DNA from: Candidatus Poribacteria bacterium
Lineage (GTDB): Bacteria; Poribacteria; WGA-4E; UBA9662
Assembly: GCA_002709695.1 (NCBI GenBank)
Contig: PAQF01000026.1
Span: 29,417-93,416, forward strand
DNA length: 64,000 bases
Direction: 5' to 3'
Shown here: piece after piece, positions 43,550-52,774 of the stretch
Layout: every line of letters starts with the position of its first letter
Numbering within the stretch: the stretch's first letter is position 1
Made by a program: the position numbers and the translations under genes
The notes under the pieces: model-generated
Databases searched by the model: none
What the model saw: only the letters and a program-made list of their open reading frames with translations
What the model was told of the DNA's origin: nothing

Positions 43550-43927
43550 ATGAAGGGAATCTTCGTCTCCACTTTTTTTTCAGTTCTGCTTATTTTTGGA
43601 TTAAGTTCATCCATCTCAATAAGTCAACAAACCCCAGCGAAAACTGATTTCTTAGGAGCACCTGGAACTGTTATCTCCAGTACTCCATTCAATCTCAACA
43701 CTAAGGCAAAACCACTTTCAAATGGGCAGACAACACAAAACAGGGAAAGATATCAATCATCACAAACGAAAAAACTATATCTCGCCACATCCAAAACCAG
43801 CCAAACATTTACGTTGAATACTGTTATTTTTAAAAATTCAGGGTTTTCATCATCTCTACCAACGGATTCCAACCCCAACGGCTCAACGGTAACCGAAGTT
43901 TTCTCAATCAGCTCCAAAAACCAATGA
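43550..43927 (+). CDS. Small secreted Ser/Thr-rich protein
   Basis: This is a 125-residue unrecognised protein. ATG 43550 has AAGGAG seven bases upstream and gives a signal peptide (MKGIFVSTFFSVLLIFGLSS). The mature part is rich in Ser, Thr, Asn and Gln and lacks Cys and clear helices, like short adhesive or low-complexity exported proteins. The stop overlaps the ATG of the M20 peptidase by four bases (ATGA), so the two are translationally coupled and share a promoter. The function is unknown. Confidence 0.65.
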   Translation: MKGIFVSTFFSVLLIFGLSSSISISQQTPAKTDFLGAPGTVISSTPFNLNTKAKPLSNGQTTQNRERYQSSQTKKLYLATSKTSQTFTLNTVIFKNSGFSSSLPTDSNPNGSTVTEVFSISSKNQ

Positions 43928-45183
43928 AATATGCCACAATAGCAAAGCTGAATGATTACATCGATAGGCATACATCCCGTCTTTGCAAATACTTGCAGAC
44001 TCTTGTCAAAATTCCAACTGTAAACCCACCCGGTACGAACTATGCAGAAATTGTTAATCAGCTCGCAGAGTGGTGTAGAGAACTCGATCTAGAAACAGAA
44101 ATCCATTACGTTCCAACAGAAGAAGCACAAATATATGTCCCTCATGCAGGCGAATATCCAAGAATGAATCTAATCGCCAAATGGAATATTGGAGCGGAGA
44201 AGACAGTACATTTCAATTCCCATTTTGATGTAGTCCCTGCATCCGATAATGGATGGAGCCAAAAACCATTCGACCCACAGATTGATGGTGATTGGCTATA
44301 TGGTCGAGGATCAGACGACATGAAAGATTCAATCGTAGCAACACTCTTTGCCATCAAAACACTCCGGGAGAGCGGGATTAATCCATCCTATAATATTGAA
44401 TGTTCATTTACATGTGATGAAGAAATCGGCGGGCAACTTGGTGCTGGCGAAATTGTCAAGAAGAAGTTAGTAAATGCTGATTTCATAGTTAATTGTGAAG
44501 GCGGAACGAAGCTGAATATAGGATGCGGTCACAATGGTATTTTATGGGCAGATGTTTCCATTTTCGGGAAGCCTGCACACGGATCTCGCCCACATAAAGG
44601 CCTAAATGCATTCGAGAAAATGTCAGAGTTGGTTGTAGCTTTGCAATCACAAAAAAGCAAATTCAATCATCCCGACCTAATATTCAAAACCCCAGCTGGC
44701 AAGGAGCTAATGCCAACAATCAACATTGGTGGTGTTTTTGAAGGGACACCAGCAGATAAAATCAACATCGTACCCTCTTTGGCAAAATTTTCGATCGATC
44801 GGCGCGTCACACCAAGCGAACTCATCGAAAATATCGAGCCAGAACTACGAACTATCATACAAGAAGCGTGTCAATCCATCCCAAATCTCAAAGCGGAACT
44901 AATACCCATTCTTTTAATTGCCCCATGTTTTATTCCTATCGATTATCTTCCAACTCAATCATTTAGAAAAATCGTTAGTCAGCTTCGACAAAAGCCCGCC
45001 CAGTTTGACGTAACATCGGGATTTACGGATCTACATTACTTTGCTGAAAACGGAAAGACGCCAGGAATCGGCTACGGACCATGGGGACAGAATGCCCATG
45101 GAATTGATGAACGCGTAAGCATTTCCGACTTGGTATTAACAACAAAAATCTACGCACAGTTTATGGCAAATGTACAAATTTAA
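43924..45183 (+). CDS. M20-family metallopeptidase/deacylase (ArgE/DapE type)
   Basis: This is a dinuclear zinc hydrolase removing an acyl or amino-acid group from a small substrate; the exact substrate is unknown. Metal motifs are visible: His in NSHFDVVP, Asp in GRGSDDMKDS, and the Glu pair in TCDEEIGGQLGAGE. A Zn-ligand His lies in the C-terminal QNAHGIDERVSISDL. The dimerisation domain is in the middle (PAHGSRPHKG, then IGGVFEGTPADKINIVP). The 419 residues are normal. It lies directly after the secreted protein gene. No signal peptide is seen. Confidence 0.9.
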   Translation: MKYATIAKLNDYIDRHTSRLCKYLQTLVKIPTVNPPGTNYAEIVNQLAEWCRELDLETEIHYVPTEEAQIYVPHAGEYPRMNLIAKWNIGAEKTVHFNSHFDVVPASDNGWSQKPFDPQIDGDWLYGRGSDDMKDSIVATLFAIKTLRESGINPSYNIECSFTCDEEIGGQLGAGEIVKKKLVNADFIVNCEGGTKLNIGCGHNGILWADVSIFGKPAHGSRPHKGLNAFEKMSELVVALQSQKSKFNHPDLIFKTPAGKELMPTINIGGVFEGTPADKINIVPSLAKFSIDRRVTPSELIENIEPELRTIIQEACQSIPNLKAELIPILLIAPCFIPIDYLPTQSFRKIVSQLRQKPAQFDVTSGFTDLHYFAENGKTPGIGYGPWGQNAHGIDERVSISDLVLTTKIYAQFMANVQI

Positions 45184-45184
45184 T

Positions 45185-46534
45185 TTAGTGACCTAAACCA
45201 TTCCCTGTCAAAACATAAGTACCAATAGTACCATCTGATATAACAAATACTGACGGGAACTTTTCTCGCCAATCTTCATTGGCAACGGGGCAAAACTGAC
45301 GACCGTTACCTTCGATCGCAGTAATACCTTTCACTCTTGCTGCAATTCCTGCAGAATGCAAAAATGATGCTCCTGGACAGGTTAAATCTTGAACAGCCAG
45401 AAACATATCATATTCCTGTGCAGCAGCCCCCATTAACAATGCTTGTGACTGGCCTTTACAAGCCTTCAACGCAACTCCCGAATAACCTTGCTCACGAGCC
45501 AGTAAAAATGTCTCAAAATCAGTCAAAGACTCATCAATCACCACCGGCTTAATCTTAGCAGCTTGATGCATTTTGTTCTGCGGATGTGCCTTTAAATCAC
45601 GATCTGTGGGTTGCTCAATATAAGCCAATCGATCAAAAGCACTACCTGCCCCCTCTTGAATCTTAGCTAAAAATTCCAACAAATACTCAACATCCTGACA
45701 GGTTTCATTAAAATCTGCTGAATAGAACCATTGATCTATACCACGATTTTTTTGTGTTTCTGCTGTTACTTTTTCAATAGAAAGGACCCGATCTACATCC
45801 CAATCTAAATTTGACCCATTCAATTTTATTTTGAGATGGGTTAATCCATCGGCTACAATCCACTCAGGTAAAGTTTCCGGCAAACCGTCATTAAGACGGT
45901 TAGACACATCTGCATCGGTCAAAGGATCGAGAGCTCCAACCAAATGATAGAGCGGAATCCTAGATTGAGGTGTTTCTAATACATATTGATCAAGATACTT
46001 TCCGCTGAATCTTTCGTTCAGATAATGGGAAAGATCTAGCTCCATATAATCCACCGATAAACCATGATAACTGTTAATGCCATTCGCCTTACCAAAACCA
46101 TCATGAATAGCAGCATCAATAGGACTTGTTGTAACCACTGAACAAAGTTTCGGCACAGGAACGCTCAGATTCATTTCTACTGACACTTCTTCAGCAATTT
46201 TCAGGAATTCAATCTCCAAAATATGGGATATATCAATAGGATGCCCAACAAAGTCACATTGCCTCGTCGACTTAACAGCTCTCGCCGCAATTTTTTGCAT
46301 AGCTTGTAGACTTTGATCAAATGGAACATATTTGGGTGGAAACGCCCATACATTACCAAGGGGCATAGAGCCAAGCCCTTCAGCTTCCTTACCGTCACGT
46401 GTGCGAACCCGAACTTTCACATTGAAAATCACACAATGATCCGTTGAAACCCCACCAAACTTTAACGGCGTCCGATAGTCATATTTCTCAAAACTATATT
46501 CCGCATCAAACACACAAATATCGCTGTTCTTCAC
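45185..46534 (-). CDS. Enolase-superfamily (mandelate racemase/MLE) enzyme
   Basis: This enzyme abstracts a proton next to a carboxylate, in a dehydratase, racemase or cycloisomerase reaction; the substrate is unknown. The capping domain covers the first 150 residues or so. Active-site marks are LKIKLNGSN (a KxK pair), YSADFNE (metal Asp), YIEQPT (metal Glu), VIDESL and ALKACKGQSQA. The C-terminal IEGNGRQF lies where the MR group keeps catalytic residues. I chose GTG 46534, eight bases after AAGGAG; the GTG at 46543 overlaps that site. The protein has 449 residues. Confidence 0.85.
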   Translation of the reverse strand: MKNSDICVFDAEYSFEKYDYRTPLKFGGVSTDHCVIFNVKVRVRTRDGKEAEGLGSMPLGNVWAFPPKYVPFDQSLQAMQKIAARAVKSTRQCDFVGHPIDISHILEIEFLKIAEEVSVEMNLSVPVPKLCSVVTTSPIDAAIHDGFGKANGINSYHGLSVDYMELDLSHYLNERFSGKYLDQYVLETPQSRIPLYHLVGALDPLTDADVSNRLNDGLPETLPEWIVADGLTHLKIKLNGSNLDWDVDRVLSIEKVTAETQKNRGIDQWFYSADFNETCQDVEYLLEFLAKIQEGAGSAFDRLAYIEQPTDRDLKAHPQNKMHQAAKIKPVVIDESLTDFETFLLAREQGYSGVALKACKGQSQALLMGAAAQEYDMFLAVQDLTCPGASFLHSAGIAARVKGITAIEGNGRQFCPVANEDWREKFPSVFVISDGTIGTYVLTGNGLGH

Positions 46535-46562
46535 TACAATCACTCCTTCTCAAACTGTCATT

Positions 46563-46592
46563 AAAAAAGCGGCGATAGGACTCGTCGCAAAA
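46563..46592 (-). terminator. Rho-independent terminator after the wzy-like gene
   Basis: On the minus strand, the stem GCGACGA/TCGCCGC (7 bp with one G-U pair; plus-strand arms 46569-46575 and 46582-46588) and a 6-base loop are followed by six T. It follows the ccm/wzy transcription unit. It lies only about 29 bases before the start of the enolase-superfamily gene, so it could also act as an attenuator for that gene. The 220 bases between it and the wzy stop hold no recognisable gene. Confidence 0.65.
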
Positions 46593-46810
46593 CACCAATA
46601 GCTTATATCAACACTTTCTAAATTAAATATGATCCTTTATGAGGAGAAAAACTAGTCTCACAAGCCCCCATTAACCTTCGTTTGTCACCGATCTCATTAA
46701 GGACATAAACACAGAAATTGAAACCCTAAAACTTCATATTCTGATACAACTCTTTTCCAAAATCAAACACTTAATGGTCTGTCTATCTTACCCAGTGAGT
46801 TCTTGACATG

Positions 46811-48250
46811 TCAAGCCGCTTCAAATTCACGTTCTGCTATTCCAACAACAGCAGGAAGTAATCCATAGAGCACCCAGAATGGAATGCCAATAGCATCCCC
46901 ATTCAACAAATTATTCACAAAAAAGTGAACAAAGAATGACAGTTCAACCGCCATAATACCTAAAACTAAAGAACGAAAAAAAGTCTCCTTGACACGGCGT
47001 AGTGCTTGTAAACCAAATCGAAAGAAAATTAGGATTAACCAAAACCAAGCAAAAATACCAAGGCTACCTTGTTCAGCTAGAATCTGCATATATTCGCTAT
47101 GTGCCCCAAGCTGAAACTGAGCAACATATTCGCCTGTCAAAGATGCATCTTCCTGATAAAGCATGGCAAAAGCGCCATATCCATTACCAATAATCGGGTG
47201 TTCCAAAAACATCAAAAACGCTTGCCCCCAGCGGAGAAGCCGCGACCGATTTGAGGCAAATTGAGGATCAAACAAAGTTGAGATTCTTTCTGAAATCAAG
47301 TCGGACACACTTGGTAACAACAGCAAAACAAGTAAAAGAACAAAACTACTACTAACAATTAGTATTCTCTTATGCTGTTCAGCATGTGGTAAATTAATCA
47401 GCAAAAACCCTACTGAAATAATCAAAGATAACCAAACACCACGTGAGAAGCATAAGAAAATGCCAACAGTAAATATAACTAACATTACTGACCAAAACAC
47501 TCGGTCATATGGAGAGCGATCAAGCAATAAGCGACTCAAAACAATCAAAAAAAAGACAGCAGTGTAACTACCAAAGACAGAATAATTGGTGAAAGGAGAT
47601 CCACGATAAGCACTAGTCCATTGCCATAAATCAATGTTGTAAACCAAAACAATGACTGTCCAGACTACTGCTACAATCGCTGTAGGAAAAACGGACCAAA
47701 ACAACCACTGAAGATTTTGGCGTGACCGAATCAAAAAGAATGTTAGGAAACTTGACATAACATAGACATTTGCCCGAATCGCCCCCTTGATTGACCCTGA
47801 CATGTCAGGCGAATTTATCGCGGACAGAATAGTAATTATGATAAATAACGTTAGGGCAGAAGCAAACGGGAATTTTCTATCTTCACTGACAGCAGTTTTG
47901 AAAACAACACGATCAAAAATCTGCTGAATCAAAAACACTGCCACAAGCATCCCCAAAAGAGGTTCAGATGGAGTCTGAACCTCAAAACCTCTACCAGGAA
48001 TAATATATCGGAAGGAAAATGGAAGGAACAACAAAATCGAATAGAAGGCAAGATCCATACCCAGAAAAACAAAAACTCCAATTACCACCAAGACAACCAA
48101 GATCATCAAAGGAGATTCAGAAGTAACCCCAAGCAGAAATCCAACAGTAAGACAGCCCAAAATAATCAGCAACCAGCGGACAACATCTGAGGCGAATCGC
48201 GGCGTATGAACTAAACTTTCATCAGTCTCGTTTGTAACGTTCAAGCTCAT
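46811..48250 (-). CDS. O-antigen ligase / Wzy-like polysaccharide membrane protein
   Basis: This is a polytopic inner-membrane protein of the WaaL/Wzy-C family, which joins or polymerises surface sugars. About ten hydrophobic segments span the 479 residues. The signature periplasmic loop is GQAFLMFLEHPIIGNGYGAF, then GAHSEYMQILAEQG, with the His/Glu pair common in this family. I chose ATG 48250; it overlaps the end of ccmH by 29 bases. No glycosyltransferase is near, and its place after cytochrome c maturation genes is odd. It is the last gene before the terminator. Confidence 0.85.
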   Translation of the reverse strand: MSLNVTNETDESLVHTPRFASDVVRWLLIILGCLTVGFLLGVTSESPLMILVVLVVIGVFVFLGMDLAFYSILLFLPFSFRYIIPGRGFEVQTPSEPLLGMLVAVFLIQQIFDRVVFKTAVSEDRKFPFASALTLFIIITILSAINSPDMSGSIKGAIRANVYVMSSFLTFFLIRSRQNLQWLFWSVFPTAIVAVVWTVIVLVYNIDLWQWTSAYRGSPFTNYSVFGSYTAVFFLIVLSRLLLDRSPYDRVFWSVMLVIFTVGIFLCFSRGVWLSLIISVGFLLINLPHAEQHKRILIVSSSFVLLLVLLLLPSVSDLISERISTLFDPQFASNRSRLLRWGQAFLMFLEHPIIGNGYGAFAMLYQEDASLTGEYVAQFQLGAHSEYMQILAEQGSLGIFAWFWLILIFFRFGLQALRRVKETFFRSLVLGIMAVELSFFVHFFVNNLLNGDAIGIPFWVLYGLLPAVVGIAEREFEAA

Positions 48251-48707
48251 CTTCAACTTGCTGGTAATTAAATTTGGATGATAGATCCACTTCAGTCGAA
48301 GGTGCCTTGGCAGGCCCCTTAACTCTTCGCTTTAAACGGGCAATTACCACAGAAACAATTCCAAGCCCTGCAATCAAAATAAAGAATGGGATAATATAAG
48401 CGACTACATTAAATCCCTGTGCCAGCATAACAGCGTTGAACTGTGTTCCATATTTCTCCAAGTACTCTTCTCGAATCCCTGCAATAGTCTCTCCATTTTG
48501 CAATCGCGTTTGGAACTCTAACGTGATACCCTGCGCAGTTCCACACACACATGCCCGAATTGTCTCGCGCACACAACCACAAGGACAGTAAACACTTTCC
48601 GACAATTCAATCACTGGGTCTTCAATGATCTGATCAGCAGCATAAATTGGACACACAGCTAAACCACATAATAACCAGAAACTGAGAGGATGTTTGAATC
48701 TATGCAT
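48222..48707 (-). CDS. ccmH: Cytochrome c maturation protein CcmH
   Basis: CcmH reduces or presents apocytochrome thiols for heme attachment, outside the inner membrane. A signal peptide (ending CPIYAA) is followed by a small thiol domain with CPCGC and CVCG in place of the usual LRCxxC, and then by one membrane helix (about 95-120) and a charged tail. The 161 residues are in the family range. It overlaps the end of ccmF by eight bases. The Cys-rich CPCGC form occurs in several non-proteobacterial groups. Confidence 0.88.
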   Translation of the reverse strand: MHRFKHPLSFWLLCGLAVCPIYAADQIIEDPVIELSESVYCPCGCVRETIRACVCGTAQGITLEFQTRLQNGETIAGIREEYLEKYGTQFNAVMLAQGFNVVAYIIPFFILIAGLGIVSVVIARLKRRVKGPAKAPSTEVDLSSKFNYQQVEDELERYKRD

Positions 48708-50742
48708 CTGTCAATTTAACGTTGTATTTATAGTGTTTTTCAAACATAGCTACCCCTCCCCCAACAAACATTATAGTGACACCAACCCACACTAGACTGA
48801 TCAACGGATTATGATATACTTGAACCGAAACCGGTTCCCCTCGAGATACATAGTCACTAGCATTCTGCGGCAACGGCCCTAAAGCAACGTAGAGATCATT
48901 TAGGCCAAAATGGGTAATAGCCGACTCAATTGTATCTTGCTCTCCTTGTCCAGCTTGGGAATAAAAACCGCGAGCAGGATGCATTGTTTTAACGTACTTT
49001 CCGTTTCTCTTTACATCAAACTCCGCACCAGATAATTCAAAGTTGGGATGACTCTCTTCAAATCCCTTTTTAAGAGTTAATTGATATTTTCCGATCTCGA
49101 TTGATTGTCCATTGGTTACACTTTTCGATTCAAGCAAAAAATAACCCTTTGACCCCATAATACCAATGTAAACAATAACAATACCAATATGAACAATATA
49201 ACCTCCATAACGTCTTTTATTTCGTCCAATCAACTTGAAGAAACCGCCCAAGAAACTAATTTCATGGCGCTTTGATCTCAGCTTACCACCTCGATAGAAT
49301 TCATCAGCAATGGCCACCAAGACAAAAACAGAAAAAAACACACATAGCACAGTATAAACAGATCGTGAACCCACAACAATGTTACCACTCAAAAACAAAT
49401 AAATGATTGTAGGTATTAACAAAACCAAGGCGAATATAATTGGCTTGGAGAAGACGCGCTTAAGATTACTTACGGTTAACTTCCTCCAGGAAATGATAGG
49501 CCCAACGCCTGTTAAGAATAAAAGCATTAAGCCAGGAATGACAACTGTTTTGTTAAAAAACTCCTCTGGTACTGCAATCTTCTGACCTGTTACTGCCTCA
49601 GAAATTATTGGCCAAAGCGTTCCCCACAAAACTATCAACGTTAGAGCAATCAATAACCAATTATTCAAAACAAAAACGCTTTCCTTAGATAAAAAAGACT
49701 CAAGCCAATTCAGACTTCTCAACTTCTTCCAACGGGAAAAAATCAAACCAGTAATAATAAATAAGGACAACAAGATAAAACTCAAAAAATATACTCCGAT
49801 GTCTCCTTCAGCAAAAGCATGGACTGAAGTAATCACACCACTACGCGTAATAAATGTACCAAGAATTGTAAATTCAAAGGCAAGAACCATAAGAATTATA
49901 TTCCAAACTTTAAGCATGTTCCGCTTTTCTTGGATCATAACTGAATGTAAATAAGCAGTACACAGAAGCCAAGGCATCAGCGATGCATTCTCCACTGGAT
50001 CCCACGCCCAATAACCTCCCCAACCAAGCTCACGGTATGCCCAATTCCCACCGAGTGTAATCCCAACTGTTAATGCTAACCAAGAAAAAAGTGTCCACCT
50101 CCTAGACCTAACAATCCAATCATTATCTATTCGGCCGCACATCAACGCTCCAACTGCAAACGCAAAAGGTATCGTTAAGCTAACAAAACCAACGTACAGT
50201 ATCGGTGGATGAAAAGCCATACTTGGCGTCTGGAGGAGAGGATTCATTCCCGCACCATCTGGCATAGCCGCCCCATTTGGAAACCGAGACAAAGGGTTAT
50301 AAACGCCACTAATTAAACCAGAAACAAGAATAGTAAAGAAAAGCATAACTACAGAAACAGGAATTAAAGCATAATCCGCAAGGGAGTCCTTCGCGTGACG
50401 ATTCTGCCAAACAAAGATTGTCCCGAAAAGTGCTATCAACCACAACCAAAACAGTAATGATCCCGACATTTTCCCCCATAAGGCAGCAATTTTGTACAAT
50501 ACCGGCTGATAATAACTTGAGCCTTCTGCAACATATCGCATAGAAAAATCATCTGTGAGAAAACCATAAATCAATCCAGAGACAGCTATACTGATTAGAC
50601 CAAAAGTTGCGACAACACCATTTCTTCCACTGATAATCGCATTAATATTCCTATTTCGTAATCCAATGGCAAGCATACTAATCGCCCATAACAATGAAAA
50701 AGCGGAGAGCCAAATTGAAGCCTGACCAATTTCTGATGCCAT
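48700..50742 (-). CDS. ccmF: Cytochrome c heme lyase subunit CcmF
   Basis: CcmF attaches heme from CcmE to apocytochrome c. About 15 hydrophobic segments lie in 680 residues. The tryptophan-rich WWD-type heme motif is visible as GGYWAWDPVENASLMPWLL, preceded by GGNWAYRELGWG. Conserved His residues lie in the surrounding loops. The length is close to the usual 620-680. It follows ccmE by about 25 bases. The ccmA, ccmB and ccmC genes are not in this window. Confidence 0.95.
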   Translation of the reverse strand: MASEIGQASIWLSAFSLLWAISMLAIGLRNRNINAIISGRNGVVATFGLISIAVSGLIYGFLTDDFSMRYVAEGSSYYQPVLYKIAALWGKMSGSLLFWLWLIALFGTIFVWQNRHAKDSLADYALIPVSVVMLFFTILVSGLISGVYNPLSRFPNGAAMPDGAGMNPLLQTPSMAFHPPILYVGFVSLTIPFAFAVGALMCGRIDNDWIVRSRRWTLFSWLALTVGITLGGNWAYRELGWGGYWAWDPVENASLMPWLLCTAYLHSVMIQEKRNMLKVWNIILMVLAFEFTILGTFITRSGVITSVHAFAEGDIGVYFLSFILLSLFIITGLIFSRWKKLRSLNWLESFLSKESVFVLNNWLLIALTLIVLWGTLWPIISEAVTGQKIAVPEEFFNKTVVIPGLMLLFLTGVGPIISWRKLTVSNLKRVFSKPIIFALVLLIPTIIYLFLSGNIVVGSRSVYTVLCVFFSVFVLVAIADEFYRGGKLRSKRHEISFLGGFFKLIGRNKRRYGGYIVHIGIVIVYIGIMGSKGYFLLESKSVTNGQSIEIGKYQLTLKKGFEESHPNFELSGAEFDVKRNGKYVKTMHPARGFYSQAGQGEQDTIESAITHFGLNDLYVALGPLPQNASDYVSRGEPVSVQVYHNPLISLVWVGVTIMFVGGGVAMFEKHYKYNVKLTDA

Positions 50743-50766
50743 AATTCTCTTTATTCCTAAGTAAAT

Positions 50767-51231
50767 TTAGTTCTGCCGTGTTATTACTTCCGATTCTATC
50801 TGGTACTCTTCCTGAGTTGCCAATGCACTCCCTGCCTGCTGATACTTCGAAGCACATTTTGTCTGAATCTTCGAAGCAGTAATCAGATTTTCATGCGCAT
50901 TATATCGCCCTTCAACAAAAACATTTCCACCATCCTTAAAATTATCAGGCTTGAGTTGACCAACAGAAACCACATTAACATGTGCAGTATCTGCTTCATC
51001 ACGGACAACAAAAGTCAATTGGAAACTACCGGGATCCCAACTCGTTGATTTTTCAGCAATAAAACCATCTATTTGAATTCCTTTTTGGTGCACTTCCTGA
51101 GCTTTGGCCATTAATTGTTCAGGTCTAAAATGTCGTAGACTAGTATTTTTCACACCGACGAATACCAACAATATCAATGAAGAAACAAGGATACTACTGG
51201 CAACAAAAATTTTAATTTTACGACGATTCAT
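50767..51231 (-). CDS. ccmE: Heme chaperone CcmE, CXXXY type
   Basis: CcmE carries heme outside the membrane to CcmF. A single N-terminal membrane anchor (KIKIFVASSILVSSLILLVF) is followed by a beta-barrel domain with VNVVSVGQLKPDNFKDGGNV and FVEGRYNAHENLITASKI. At the heme site, the usual His in KHDENY is replaced by Cys: KCASKY, a CxxxY motif (Cys126 to Tyr130). Such variants are known from archaea and Desulfovibrio-type bacteria. I chose ATG 51231, with GGGGAG six bases upstream; an ATG at 51246 is possible. The protein has 154 residues. It follows cobA-hemD. Confidence 0.9.
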   Translation of the reverse strand: MNRRKIKIFVASSILVSSLILLVFVGVKNTSLRHFRPEQLMAKAQEVHQKGIQIDGFIAEKSTSWDPGSFQLTFVVRDEADTAHVNVVSVGQLKPDNFKDGGNVFVEGRYNAHENLITASKIQTKCASKYQQAGSALATQEEYQIESEVITRQN

Positions 51232-51249
51232 TCCAAGTCTCCCCATTTG

Positions 51250-52767
51250 TTAATCATCAAAGCAATAAAATTCAACAATACTATCGGTCAGATTCTCAAT
51301 AAGGGGCTGATCTGCAACAATGTCACATTTCAAACCATACATCATAACAGTCCTAGCTGTTGATTGACCGATAACTGCAATCCGAACATTCGCCATTGCT
51401 GAACGTGGATCATTCAAAATGGCGAAAAAATTCTCAGCGGTAGACGAACTGGTGAAAGTTACCATGTCAATATCACCATCTTCCAGCTTTTTCAATATTT
51501 CGTTTTGCTCTTCACATACCACTTTAATGGTATCATAAACTGGTATATCATCCACTATGGCCTGTCGCTCACGCAAGCTATCTAATAACTCCGGACGACC
51601 GATTCGTGAACGAGGCATCAAAATTCTTTGGTGAACAACGTCTCCAATTTCTTTTGCAATTACAGCCCCCAATGATTCGGAAGGAACAAAGTCCGGAAAG
51701 ATACCAACCTGATGCAGTACCTCTGTCGTTTTCTTCCCAACAGCACAAACCTTCACTGGGCCAAATGAACGCGAATCCTTGCCTTTCTCACGCAACCTTT
51801 GATAAAAAATGTTGACTGAATTCGTGCTAGTAAAAACAATCCAGTCATAATCAGAAAGGCTATCTATCGACCGATCAAGTGCCAAATTCTGATCAATCGG
51901 AACTATCTCTATCATTGGGCATGTTAACACCGTCGCCCCTTGGGAGACAAGTTTGTCGACAAAGTTCACAGATTGTGAACGAGCCCGTGTCACAAGAATC
52001 TTCCGACCAAATAGAGGCTTTTGCTCGAACCATTGCAGATGTGTTCGTAAATTGTTAACTTCCCCGACAATAATTACAGCTGGAGATCGAAAATTAGCCT
52101 CTTTAGCTTTTTGCACGATGTCAGCTAACGTCCCTTCAATCGCTTCTTGTTCCGGGGTCGTTCCACATCTTACCAAGGTTGTTGGGGTCTGCGGAGATCT
52201 ACCATTTTCAATTAGCCTCTGGGTAACACCATCTAAGTGTCCAATTCCCATCAGAATAACAATTGTATCAATTCCAATCGCAATTTTCTCCCAGCCAATT
52301 GGTGAAATGGAATCCAATGCTGAGGAATGTCCCGTTACCACAGCAAATGATGAAGCATAATTTCGCATTGTCACCGGAATACCCGCATAAGCAGGCACAG
52401 CAATAGCCGAAGTAATACCAGGAACAATTTCAAAATCAATCCCTGCTTCAGCTAATACCAACGCTTCATCACCACCACGACCAAAGACAAAAGGATCCCC
52501 ACCTTTAAGCCGAACAACAACCTGGCCTGATCTAGCAAAACGAAGCATTTCCTGATTAATCTCAGCTTGGCGCTCCTCTTGCTCCCCTTTCATTTTACCA
52601 CCATAAACCCTTTCAGCCAATGGTGAATGCAAATCTAGTAAAATTTGGTTAGCAAGAAAATCATAAATGACAACATCTGCCATTTGGAGGCACTCAATTC
52701 CCCGCAACGTAATAAGCTTTGGGTCACCCGGTCCAGCACCAACGAGATACACCTTGCCTAAATTCAT
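51250..52767 (-). CDS. Fusion of uroporphyrinogen-III methyltransferase and uroporphyrinogen-III synthase
   Basis: This bifunctional protein has a CobA-type domain (residues 1 to about 245) that methylates uroporphyrinogen III toward siroheme or B12, and a HemD domain (about 260-505) that makes uroporphyrinogen III. CobA marks are VYLVGAGPGDPKLITLRG, VRLKGGDPFVFGRGGDEA and PAYAGIPVTMR. HemD marks are KILVTRARSQ, DWIVFTSTNSVNIFY and DMVTFTSSSTAENFF. I chose ATG 52767, since a start at 52851 would overlap the nitroreductase gene by 77 bases. Such CobA-HemD fusions are known. Its place before ccmE fits heme supply. Confidence 0.92.
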   Translation of the reverse strand: MNLGKVYLVGAGPGDPKLITLRGIECLQMADVVIYDFLANQILLDLHSPLAERVYGGKMKGEQEERQAEINQEMLRFARSGQVVVRLKGGDPFVFGRGGDEALVLAEAGIDFEIVPGITSAIAVPAYAGIPVTMRNYASSFAVVTGHSSALDSISPIGWEKIAIGIDTIVILMGIGHLDGVTQRLIENGRSPQTPTTLVRCGTTPEQEAIEGTLADIVQKAKEANFRSPAVIIVGEVNNLRTHLQWFEQKPLFGRKILVTRARSQSVNFVDKLVSQGATVLTCPMIEIVPIDQNLALDRSIDSLSDYDWIVFTSTNSVNIFYQRLREKGKDSRSFGPVKVCAVGKKTTEVLHQVGIFPDFVPSESLGAVIAKEIGDVVHQRILMPRSRIGRPELLDSLRERQAIVDDIPVYDTIKVVCEEQNEILKKLEDGDIDMVTFTSSSTAENFFAILNDPRSAMANVRIAVIGQSTARTVMMYGLKCDIVADQPLIENLTDSIVEFYCFDD

Positions 52768-52774
52768 GTGATTT

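Noticed and set aside
46620..46735. Short minus-strand frame that reads like a gene end (CVYVLNEIGDKRR...)
   Set aside because: It is under 40 codons after a stop, has no start with a ribosome site, and resembles no family I know. It may be a gene remnant, but support is too weak.
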